From JAVBMU01 sp031552185 (GTDB lineage Bacteria > Actinomycetota > Actinomycetes > Actinomycetales > Cellulomonadaceae), in the NCBI GenBank assembly GCA_031552185.1, contig JAVBMU010000117.1:1-13825 (forward strand): a stretch of 13,825 nucleotides of DNA, given 5' to 3'. Of this stretch, positions 1 through 5,515 are shown one piece after another. Position numbers and translations under genes: made by a program. The notes under the pieces are model-generated. The model was not told where the DNA came from. It worked only from the letters and a program-made list of their open reading frames with translations, and made no database searches. How positions within the stretch are numbered: position 1 is the first letter of the stretch; each line of letters opens with the position of its first letter.

Positions 1-459
1 GGCGTCGGCGACGTCGCGGGGGCCGGCGACTTGCACGGTGCCGCCAGATTCCCAGAAGCCGCGTGAGGTGTAGCTGACGACGACGTAGCCGTGGTCCTTG
101 GCCAGGCCGGCGGCGGCGCCGAGGTACTCCAGGCCGTTCAGTGACCAGGATGACGGCGCGATCAGGACCGGGTGCGGCCCCGGCCCGGTCGGGGAGACGA
201 CGTAGGCGCTGATCCGCACCCCGTCGCTCATCGTGCGGAAGAAATGGTTGACGCCGGGGCCGGCGGTCGTGCCGGCGGCGGCGGGGCCTGCGGTTGTACC
301 GGAGCCGCCGGGGCCGCCGGTGGTCGCCGCTCCGGGCGGCGCCGCTCCGGGCGGCGCCGCACCGGGCGGCGCCGCACCGGGGGCGGCGACGGCCGTGCCC
401 GCGCTCGAGGCGACGAGGAGGGCGAGGGCCAGAACGAGGACCTTGGGGTGCGGGCGCAT
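1..459 (-). CDS. Secreted alpha/beta hydrolase, S15/CocE type (C-terminus beyond window)
   Basis: The frame is open from the ATG at 459 to the window edge (153 codons). The product starts with a Sec-type signal peptide (MRPHPKVLVLALALLVASSA, then AVAA). A low-complexity Ala/Pro/Gly linker follows (about residues 25-65, built on PPGAA repeats), and then the first part of an alpha/beta hydrolase fold. From FFRTMSDGVRISAYVVSPTG through SYTSRGFWESGG to RDVADA it closely parallels the full-length neighbour at 597-2213, so the two are tandem paralogs. The nucleophile region is not reached. GGAG lies about 7 bases before the ATG, which supports this start. The region upstream (about 500-530) is a local AT-rich patch and may hold the promoter, but I see no convincing hexamer pair. 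Likely role: exported peptidase or esterase of unknown substrate. Family call is inferred from the paralog. Confidence 0.82.
   Translation of the reverse strand, partial: MRPHPKVLVLALALLVASSAGTAVAAPGAAPPGAAPPGAAPPGAATTGGPGGSGTTAGPAAAGTTAGPGVNHFFRTMSDGVRISAYVVSPTGPGPHPVLIAPSSWSLNGLEYLGAAAGLAKDHGYVVVSYTSRGFWESGGTVQVAGPRDVADA
328..387. repeat. 15-bp tandem repeat encoding a PPGAA linker
   Basis: Four near-identical copies of cgctccgggcggcgc (the third has a t-to-a change; the fourth is also degenerate at its end) lie inside the truncated hydrolase gene. The unit is five codons long and keeps frame, giving an APPGA-type spacer between the signal peptide and the catalytic domain. The paralog next door lacks it, so it looks like a local expansion by slippage. 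Confidence 0.8.
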
Positions 460-596
460 GAGTCGCTCCAGAGGGTCAGGACCTGAGGGTCACCATCCAG
501 GCTACTCAAATACTGACAATAAGGGAATATCGCCCCGCTGGAAGACGTCGAGCACGACACGCGCCGCAGCCGGCCCGCCGCCGTCGAGCAGACGGT

Positions 597-2213
597 TCAG
601 TTGCTGACCGGCACGTCCAGGTACGCCGGCGAGCCCGCCTTGGAGCTGAACGTCACCTTGTCCCCCTTCTTGCTCGCGCCGGCGTAGGCCGCGTCGGCCG
701 TGTCGACGACGAGCGCCAGCCGCGAGCCCGGAGCGAGCCGGGTGTACAGCGGCTGCAGCGTCAGGTCGAAGGTGGTGGCCCGGCCCGCGGGCGCGGTGAT
801 GGTGATCGGCTGGAAACTGATCGGCTTGCCGGGACCGACCACGGGCACCTCGTAGAGGGTGGCGAACGCCGTCGCCGCCTTCCCGGTGGAGGCCATGGTC
901 AGGTGCAGCCGCGGTCGGCCGCCCAGCGTGATCCCGGCGGGGAACGGCGCGGTCTGCGCGACCAGGCCCGCCGACCGCTGGACGCTGCTGAGCGCGGCCG
1001 GGCGGTGGGCGTCGGCCGGGGTCGCGACGGCGCCGGTGACGGTCCAGGACCAGCCGGTGGAAGCCTTCGTCCCGAGGGTGGCGGTCCGGGACTTCGACGT
1101 GGCGGATCCGGACGCGGCCAGGTAGCGGCGCTGGGTGGATCGGGTCACGCCGGCCCAACTCGAGAAGCCTCGGTACGCCGTCGCGGGCGGGGAACCGACG
1201 AGGGCCGGCCGGCTCACGTCGACGAGTTGCACGCCGGGCTCCCGGTCGATCCCGTTGGCCACGCCGCGCACGTATCGGTCGAGCCAGCGGCCGGCGCTGC
1301 GCCAGGTCGGGTCCGGCAGGCCGCTGAGCGCGCCCGGCATCTCGGCCGTGGCGTGCAGGCCCGGCACGAATTGAAGCCGCTTCGGGCCGGTCAGGCGGTT
1401 GAAGTAGTCGACGAGGTCGGAGGGCACGAACGCGACGTCCTGCCATTCGTTCGCGAGCAGCACCGGCACCTTGCGGCGGTTGATCCCGTCGATCACCCCG
1501 ATCGGGGAGCGGCTCGCCGCCAGGGTGCGCACGCCCGTCGTCTTGCCGCCGAGGAACCATTGCGCCCCGGCCGCCAGGGGCTCGAGCCCCAGCCGCGTCG
1601 TCGCCGCGCCCGAACCGAGCAGGCCGGCGATCGCCAGGCGGTTCGGGGTGTCGTTCGGCACCAGCGCCCGGGCCAGGTCCGTCCAGCCACTCATCGCGAC
1701 CACGGCGCCCACCCGAGGATCGGCGGCCGCGGTCAGCAGGGAGATGCCCGCGCCGTAGGAGATGCCGAACATCCCCACCCGCTTCGGGTCGCCGTGCAGA
1801 TCGGCGACCGCCCAGTCGATCAGTTCGCGGGCGTCGGCAACGTCGCGGCGATCGGCCACGCCGATCTTGCCGCCGGATTCCGCGAACCCGCGGGCGGCAT
1901 AGCTGATCACGAGGTACCCGCCGTCGCGCGCGAGCCCGCGTGCCGCACCCAGGTACTCGCGCCCGTCGAGCAGCCACGAGGCCGGGGCGATCAGCACCGG
2001 ATGTGGCCCGGGACCCGACGGCGAGACGACGTACGCATCGATCTTGACGCCGTCGCTCATGGTGGGGAAGAGGTGGGTGACGGTCGGCGCCGTGGTGCCG
2101 GCGGCGACGGTCCCGGCCGGCGTCGCGGCGTCGGCGGGCGCGGCGATCGCGGGCCCGGCGATCGTGGCGACGAGGGCGAGGGACAAGGTGGCGGCAATGG
2201 TGTGCCTGCGCAT
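597..2213 (-). CDS. Secreted X-Pro dipeptidyl-peptidase/CocE-family hydrolase
   Basis: 538 aa, complete. It begins with a Sec signal peptide (about residues 1-25, likely cleaved after AIA). An alpha/beta hydrolase domain of the peptidase S15 type follows. The serine elbow is G150-I-S152-Y-G154. NEWQDVAF supplies the probable acid D259 (compare GWYD in CocE), and VPGLH supplies the probable catalytic H287. Residues from about 300 to the end look like the beta-rich X-Pro peptidase C-terminal domain. CGGAG lies 6 bases before the ATG. The family cleaves peptides N-terminally blocked by proline, or esters; the substrate cannot be read from sequence. It sits 137 bp downstream of its paralog on the same strand and is divergent from the gene at 2372, with palindromes between them. 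I am sure of the fold and export, not of the substrate. Confidence 0.9.
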   Translation of the reverse strand: MRRHTIAATLSLALVATIAGPAIAAPADAATPAGTVAAGTTAPTVTHLFPTMSDGVKIDAYVVSPSGPGPHPVLIAPASWLLDGREYLGAARGLARDGGYLVISYAARGFAESGGKIGVADRRDVADARELIDWAVADLHGDPKRVGMFGISYGAGISLLTAAADPRVGAVVAMSGWTDLARALVPNDTPNRLAIAGLLGSGAATTRLGLEPLAAGAQWFLGGKTTGVRTLAASRSPIGVIDGINRRKVPVLLANEWQDVAFVPSDLVDYFNRLTGPKRLQFVPGLHATAEMPGALSGLPDPTWRSAGRWLDRYVRGVANGIDREPGVQLVDVSRPALVGSPPATAYRGFSSWAGVTRSTQRRYLAASGSATSKSRTATLGTKASTGWSWTVTGAVATPADAHRPAALSSVQRSAGLVAQTAPFPAGITLGGRPRLHLTMASTGKAATAFATLYEVPVVGPGKPISFQPITITAPAGRATTFDLTLQPLYTRLAPGSRLALVVDTADAAYAGASKKGDKVTFSSKAGSPAYLDVPVSN

Positions 2214-2295
2214 GAACGCTCCGGGAGTAGACGAGCGGGTGGTGGCGACCCGGGTGGCGAGCCGTCGGCGACGCTAGCGACGGCGATCCGGCCGC

Positions 2296-2320
2296 CGGAA
2301 CCGCCGATGGGTCGGTTCCG
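2296..2320. promoter_or_regulatory. Candidate operator: 8-bp inverted repeat
   Basis: CGGAACCG, 9 bases (ccgatgggt), then CGGTTCCG: a perfect 8-bp inverted repeat. It is centred in the 158-bp gap between the divergent hydrolase gene and the hypothetical gene at 2372. The size and spacing suit a dimeric repressor site. No regulator gene lies next to it, so the binding protein is unknown. Confidence 0.4.
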
Positions 2321-2330
2321 CTCATCCATC

Positions 2331-2340
2331 CGGATATCCG
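2331..2340. promoter_or_regulatory. 10-bp perfect palindrome
   Basis: CGGATATCCG is a perfect palindrome 10 bp from the larger inverted repeat, in the same divergent intergenic region. It may be a second operator half or part of the promoter of the gene at 2372. A 10-mer palindrome can also arise by chance. Confidence 0.25.
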
Positions 2341-2371
2341 TGGGCCGGCAGGCAGGCCATAGGATCTCGCC

Positions 2372-2785
2372 GTGGGTATCGATATTTCGGGCGCGGTGGA
2401 GTGCCACCTGCCCGCAGACCGCATGCGGCCCAAGTCGCACTGGACACACGCGCTGGATCTGGTGCTCGCCGTCCCGGGTCGGCCCCGCTCGTTCGGGGCG
2501 CTGTTCGGGGTGCGGTACGACGCCGGATTCGCTGCCCTGCCGCCGGCTCGCGGATTGCCGTACGACGTCGCGAAGAAAACCCGGCGCAGATTCGACGCCA
2601 CCGACGGCGCCTTTGCCGCGACCTGGATCGGTTGGCAGGAGATCGAGGCCGGGGTGGATGCCGAGCAGCGTCGTCGGCCGGAGACCGTGGCACCGTCCTG
2701 GCGGCCGCTGTTCACCATCATGGCGGCCCTTGCCACGGTGCACGGCCCGGACGCGGTCCGGCTCGTCGTCTGGTTCAACCGGTAG
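2372..2785 (+). CDS. Conserved-looking hypothetical protein
   Basis: 137 aa from a GTG start, with AGGA about 7 bases upstream. The start MGIDISGAVECHLP leads into HWTHALDLVLAVPGRPRSFGALFGVR, then a charged middle (KKTRRRFDATDG), then TWIGWQEIEAG and a C-terminal hydrophobic stretch (LFTIMAALATVHGPDAVRLVVWFNR). There is no signal peptide or clear membrane segment, so it is probably cytosolic. I do not recognise a named domain. The aromatic-rich sequence and strong actinobacterial codon bias indicate a real gene rather than a shadow. It is 47 bp upstream of the aldo/keto reductase on the same strand, so the two may be co-transcribed. Function unknown. Confidence 0.75.
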   Translation: MGIDISGAVECHLPADRMRPKSHWTHALDLVLAVPGRPRSFGALFGVRYDAGFAALPPARGLPYDVAKKTRRRFDATDGAFAATWIGWQEIEAGVDAEQRRRPETVAPSWRPLFTIMAALATVHGPDAVRLVVWFNR

Positions 2786-2832
2786 CCCGGCAACCACCGG
2801 CGGAACGCGGCAGAACGCAGGAGAATGGTGCG

Positions 2833-3900
2833 ATGCCCTTGAGCCCGCATTACCTCCCAGCCGACGACCGGTATTCGACGATGGCATACCGCCGTGCGGG
2901 CCGGTCCGGCCTCGACCTGCCGGCGATCTCGCTCGGCCTCTGGCACAACTTCGGCGATGTGGATCCGGTCGAGACGCAGCGCACGATTCTGCGCCGCGCC
3001 TTCGACCTCGGCATCACGCACCTGGACCTCGCGAATAACTACGGGCCGCCCTACGGCAGCGCCGAGGAGAACTTCGGCCGGCACCTGGCGAAGGACCTGC
3101 GCCCGTACCGCGACGAGTTGGTCATCTCCACCAAGGCGGGCTTCGACATGTGGCCCGGGCCTTACGGCGACGGCGGTTCGCGGAAGTACCTGATGGCCTC
3201 GCTGGATCAATCGCTGACCCGGATGGGCCTGGACTATGTCGACATCTTCTACTCGCACCGGCCGGACCCGACGGTCCCCCTGGCGGAGACGATGGGAGCG
3301 CTCCACGCGGCCGTGCAGGCGGGCAAGGCGCTTTACGTCGGAGTGTCGAACTATTCGCCGGCGCGGACCCGCGAGGCGGCGCGCATCCTCGCCGACCTGG
3401 GCACGCCCTTGCTGATCCACCAGCCCAGCTACTCGATGTTCAACCGGCACGTAGAGTCGGCCTCGCCGTCGGACCCGTGGGGCGACGGGCCCCAGGCGGA
3501 GTCGCTGCTCGACGCCGTGGGTGACCTCGGCGTCGGCCTGATCGTGTTCTCCCCGCTCGCCCAGGGCCTGCTCAGCGACCGCTACCTGGCCGGCAGTGCG
3601 CCGGCCGATTCCAGGGCGGCGCGGGCCGATTCGCCGCACCTGTCCCGCCGGAATCTGGACCCGCAGTACCTGACCAGGGCGAAGGCGCTGAACGAGATCG
3701 CGGCGGAGCGCGGGCAGACGCTCGCACAGTTGGCGCTGTCCTGGGTGCTCCGGGACGAGCGGGTCACCTCCGCGCTGATCGGGGCCCGGAACGTGGGCCA
3801 GCTCGAGGATTGCGTGGGAGCGCTTGCGGCGCCCGCGCTGACCGACGCCGAAACGGCCGCCATCGAGCCGCACGCCGTCGACGGCACCGGGCGGGCGTGA
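2833..3900 (+). CDS. yghZ: Aldo/keto reductase, YghZ (L-glyceraldehyde 3-phosphate reductase) type
   Basis: 355 aa. NADPH-dependent TIM-barrel reductase. The catalytic tetrad is visible: D65 in HLDLANNY, Y70 in NNYGPP, K101 in STKAG and H132 in YSHRPD. The motifs SLGLWHNFGDVD, GSAEENFGRHL, MWPGPYGDGGSRKYL, SLDQSL, LIHQPSY and SPLAQGLLSDRYL match E. coli YghZ almost word for word, and YghZ is 346 aa. The C-terminal cofactor motif (SALIGARNVGQLEDCV) is present. In E. coli the family reduces L-glyceraldehyde 3-phosphate and methylglyoxal, which suggests aldehyde detoxification; the substrate here is inferred. The ATG at 2833 is chosen because AGGAGA sits about 10 bases upstream and the YghZ-like N-terminus begins there. 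Longer upstream frames have no family match. Confidence 0.93.
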   Translation: MPLSPHYLPADDRYSTMAYRRAGRSGLDLPAISLGLWHNFGDVDPVETQRTILRRAFDLGITHLDLANNYGPPYGSAEENFGRHLAKDLRPYRDELVISTKAGFDMWPGPYGDGGSRKYLMASLDQSLTRMGLDYVDIFYSHRPDPTVPLAETMGALHAAVQAGKALYVGVSNYSPARTREAARILADLGTPLLIHQPSYSMFNRHVESASPSDPWGDGPQAESLLDAVGDLGVGLIVFSPLAQGLLSDRYLAGSAPADSRAARADSPHLSRRNLDPQYLTRAKALNEIAAERGQTLAQLALSWVLRDERVTSALIGARNVGQLEDCVGALAAPALTDAETAAIEPHAVDGTGRA

Positions 3901-3904
3901 GCTT

Positions 3905-3930
3905 CGGCGCCGGCTGCGGCGTCGGCGCCG
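3905..3930 (+). terminator. Weak hairpin candidate after the aldo/keto reductase
   Basis: CGGCGCC and GGCGCCG form a perfect 7-bp stem with a 12-base loop, starting 5 bases after the reductase stop codon. There is no T-run after it. The sequence is low complexity, so the pairing may be incidental. It could stop transcription before the repeat island. Confidence 0.3.
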
Positions 3931-3934
3931 GCGT

Positions 3935-3969
3935 CGGCGGGCAGGCGTGGGAGCCGGCGGGCAGGCGTG
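3935..3969. repeat. 15-bp direct repeat at 20-bp spacing
   Basis: cggcgggcaggcgtg occurs at 3935-3949 and again, perfectly, at 3955-3969, with the five-base spacer ggagc between copies. The 20-bp spacing equals the period of the larger arrays 130 bp downstream, although the sequence differs. Confidence 0.6.
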
Positions 3970-4100
3970 ATCTGGATGAGTGCTTCCTCACTCGTCGACG
4001 CCCGCGGGTGCTCGGGCTGTGGATCGGCGAGGCCGGTCCGACGCCGGGGCGGTGGGGGGGTGGCCGAGGACGCACCTGGCCCGCGAGACGGTACCGAGCG

Positions 4101-4260
4101 CGGCGAGTCAGTACCTGAGCCGCCGAGTCAGAACCTGAGCCGCCGAGTCAGAACCTGGCGCGTCGAGTCAGTACCTGAGCCGCCGAGTCAGAACCTGGCG
4201 CGCCGAGTCAGTACCTGAGCCGCCGAGTCAGAACCTGAGCCGCCGAGTAAGTACCGACAC
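4101..4260 (+). repeat. 20-bp tandem array, left arm (8 units)
   Basis: Eight consecutive 20-bp units of the form cgccgagtcagaacctgagc, with no spacers or indels. The core GAGTCAG[A/T]ACCTG is nearly invariant. Two positions vary in a limited way: A or T before ACCTG, and GAGC or GGCG at the end. The last unit (4241-4260) is degenerate (gagtaagtaccgacac), and 4081-4100 may be a decayed ninth unit. Since 20 is not a multiple of three, the array cannot encode a repeated peptide in a single frame. It faces a matching array in opposite orientation at 4291. Confidence 0.9.
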
Positions 4261-4290
4261 GCCGGGAAAACGAGCACCGAACAGGCGCGA

Positions 4291-4450
4291 GGTTCTGACT
4301 CGCCGCGCCAGGTTCTGACTCGCCGCATCAGGTACTGACTCGCTGCGCCAGGTTCTTACTCGCCGCGCGAGGTTCTGACTCGCCGCGCCAGGTTCTGACT
4401 CGCCGCGCGAGGTACTGACTCGGCGCGCAAGGTTCTGAGTCGGCGCGGCC
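4291..4450 (-). repeat. 20-bp tandem array, right arm, inverted (8 units)
   Basis: Eight units of the form ggttctgactcgccgcgcca, exactly 20 bp apart. The core [A/T]-variable GGT[T/A]CTGACTCG is the reverse complement of the left-arm core. Against the GGCG variant of the left unit the match is 19 of 20, and against the GAGC variant about 16 of 20. The arms are separated by only 30 bp (4261-4290), so single-stranded DNA or RNA across 4101-4450 could fold into an imperfect hairpin of about 160 bp. Last units (4411-4450) drift to ctcggcgcg and gagtcgg. Confidence 0.9.
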
Positions 4451-4500
4451 GGCAAGAGTGCTACGGGCTGCGGGCGACTGCGACCGCAGCGCGCGAGAGA

Positions 4501-4560
4501 GGTTTGTCGGACGAGGTAGAGGTATCGCGAACGAGGTAGAGGCTAAACGTCGCGAATCGG
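4501..4560 (-). repeat. Second 20-bp repeat family, left arm (2 clear units plus a degenerate one)
   Basis: ggtttgtcggacgaggtaga (4501-4520) and ggtatcgcgaacgaggtaga (4521-4540) are related 20-mers. 4541-4560 (ggctaaacgtcgcgaatcgg) is a degenerate follow-on. The second unit matches the reverse complement of the right-arm unit at 4581 in about 16 of 20 positions. The sequence differs from the first family but has the same period. Confidence 0.65.
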
Positions 4561-4580
4561 TCGGCTCGGAGGGCGACACC

Positions 4581-4660
4581 TCTCGTTCGGTCGCGATACC
4601 TCTCGTTGGCGGGCCGTACCTCTCGTTCGGTCGCGATACCTCTCGCTCGCGCGTCGTACC
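4581..4660 (+). repeat. Second 20-bp repeat family, right arm (4 units)
   Basis: Four 20-bp units of the type tctcgttcggtcgcgatacc. Units 1 and 3 (4581 and 4621) are identical. Units 2 (tctcgttggcgggccgtacc) and 4 (tctcgctcgcgcgtcgtacc) keep TCTCG and the final TACC but differ in the middle. A decayed unit may precede at 4561-4580 (ending in cgacacc). Inverted relative to 4501-4540. Confidence 0.75.
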
Positions 4661-4665
4661 TCGAA

Positions 4666-4713
4666 GCGTTCGCCGCCGCGCGTTCGCCGCCGCGCGTTCG
4701 CCGCCGCGCGTTC
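4666..4713. repeat. 14-bp tandem repeat
   Basis: Three perfect copies of gcgttcgccgccgc at 4666, 4680 and 4694, plus a partial fourth from 4708. It directly follows the second 20-bp family. It is probably a slippage product of GC-rich sequence. Confidence 0.75.
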
Positions 4714-4780
4714 GCAGACCCATCCGCGCAATCCCCAACTCGCGCGGCAAACCTCTCTCGTCGCCCACCTCTGCCTCTCT

Positions 4781-4810
4781 GCCACCGCCACCCACCGCCA
4801 CCCACCGCCA
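4781..4810. repeat. 10-bp tandem repeat
   Basis: cccaccgcca occurs three times in a row (the first copy begins with g). Short, pyrimidine-rich on the plus strand, likely a simple slippage repeat at the edge of the repeat island. Confidence 0.65.
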
Positions 4811-4893
4811 CCCGCCGGCGCGGGCCGGCCGTTTGATCCCCCGGGACCACCTGCCGGCCCGCCACCGGCAAGAAGCAGAAGCCGAGGCGGCGG

Positions 4894-5322
4894 TCAGTCG
4901 TGCCGGGTCCGGAGTTCCTCGGCGAGCCGCCGCTCGCGGGCGAGGATGTCGGGCGGGAACTCGCCGTCCAGGTCCGTCATCTCCTGCATCTCGCGCAGTT
5001 CGAGCCGCAGGTGCGGGGAGTCCGGGTCGGCCGGGCAGCGGCGGGCCCACTTCTCGGCGACGTCGAGCGACGGGACGTCGAGAATCCAGTAGCCGTGGAC
5101 GATGTCCTCGTCGCGGAACGGTCCCTTGACCACGCTGACGTTCCCGGCGTCGAAAACCACCTTCCGGGCCTCCGACGTGGGGTGCAGGCCCTCGCCGCCG
5201 AGCATGACTCCGGCGCTGACCAGCTTCTCGTTGTAGCTGGTCATGGCCTCATACATCTCCGCGGTCGGCTCGGTCATGCCTTCCTCGGAGCCGGGACCCT
5301 TGAGCAGCATGAGCACGCGCAT
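4894..5322 (-). CDS. YciI/DGPF-family protein
   Basis: 142 aa. MRVLMLLKGP at the start, then KVVFDAGNVSVVKGPFRDED and HGYWILDVPSLDVAEKWARRCP, is the standard layout of the YCII-related (DGPF) ferredoxin-like fold. The DGPF motif reads KGPF here (residues 66-69). A charged C-terminal helix (about residues 109-142: LREMQEM...RERRLAEELRTRHD) extends beyond the core. These small cytosolic proteins often accompany ECF sigma factors in actinobacteria, but no sigma gene is next to this one. Biochemical role unknown. The ATG at 5322 is preferred over an in-frame start 21 codons upstream. AAGGAGAC lies about 7 bases before it, the family begins at this Met, and the upstream extension would run through a DNA tandem repeat. 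Confidence 0.9.
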   Translation of the reverse strand: MRVLMLLKGPGSEEGMTEPTAEMYEAMTSYNEKLVSAGVMLGGEGLHPTSEARKVVFDAGNVSVVKGPFRDEDIVHGYWILDVPSLDVAEKWARRCPADPDSPHLRLELREMQEMTDLDGEFPPDILARERRLAEELRTRHD

Positions 5323-5360
5323 GATCGTCTCCTTCGCAGGTTGGGCAACGGGCGCCGGGC

Positions 5361-5410
5361 CGATCGACCCACTCGATCGCCCCACTCGATCGACCCACTC
5401 GATCGACGCT
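5361..5410. repeat. 13-bp CGATCG tandem repeat upstream of the YciI gene
   Basis: cgatcgacccact, cgatcgccccact, cgatcgacccact and a final cgatcgacgct lie head to tail at 5361, 5374, 5387 and 5400. Each unit carries the palindrome CGATCG, so four palindromes recur every 13 bp. They lie 38-88 bp upstream of the YciI start codon, where a promoter or operator would be expected. Either a multi-site operator or a simple repeat. Confidence 0.75.
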
Positions 5411-5458
5411 AGGAGCCGGCCCGGGTGCTCGCAGCCTCCCGGCGTCGGCGGAAGCCGG

Positions 5459-5490
5459 CGCGCGGCCCGACGGTCGCGCGCAGCCGCGCG
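5459..5490 (-). terminator. Candidate hairpin terminator after the ABC ATPase gene
   Basis: CGCGCGGC and GCCGCGCG form a perfect 8-bp stem with a 16-base loop, 25 bases past the ABC ATPase stop codon on the minus strand. There is no U-tract, which is common for high-GC actinobacterial terminators but leaves the call uncertain. Confidence 0.35.
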
Positions 5491-5515
5491 GCCGCCGGGA
5501 CCGACCGCGCCGGGG

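Larger units (their letters stand above)
3901..4893. other. Repeat-rich island without a credible gene
   Basis: About 1 kb between the aldo/keto reductase and the YciI-family gene. Several frames stay open here, but their translations are just repeats read in rotating frames or low-complexity Arg/Pro/Ala strings, with no family resemblance and no convincing start. The content is: a hairpin candidate, a 15-bp direct repeat at 20-bp spacing, two large 20-bp arrays facing each other, a second pair of 20-bp arrays, a 14-bp array and a 10-bp array. At 3970-4080 and 4811-4893 I see no gene and no clear signal. Confidence 0.7.

Noticed and set aside
502..3873. A 1123-codon open frame on the minus strand
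   Set aside because: It overlaps the hydrolase, the hypothetical gene and the aldo/keto reductase in other frames. Its translation is Arg/Pro/Gly-rich with no motif, which is typical of shadow frames in GC-rich DNA.
3970..4080. Small gene in the gap after the aldo/keto reductase
   Set aside because: No ribosome site with a plausible start, and the frame runs straight into the repeat array.
4101..4450. CRISPR array
   Set aside because: The 20-bp units are directly adjacent with no unique spacers, half are inverted, and no cas gene is present.
3967..4455. Repeat proteins on either strand (strings such as EPPSQNLSRRVRT)
   Set aside because: The 20-bp unit rotates through all three frames, the peptide pattern simply mirrors the DNA repeat, and there is no good start or ribosome site.
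4101..4660. Replication origin with iterons
   Set aside because: Tandem 20-mers look iteron-like, but there is no rep gene, no AT-rich unwinding region and no DnaA-box cluster; the surroundings look chromosomal.
4458..5129. Open frames on both strands across the second repeat family
   Set aside because: Low-complexity Arg/Pro/Ala translations generated by repeats; they also run into the YciI gene on the other strand.
5323..5385. A 21-residue N-terminal extension of the YciI-family protein
   Set aside because: It would translate part of the 13-bp DNA repeat, while the inner ATG has a strong GGAG site and matches the family start.
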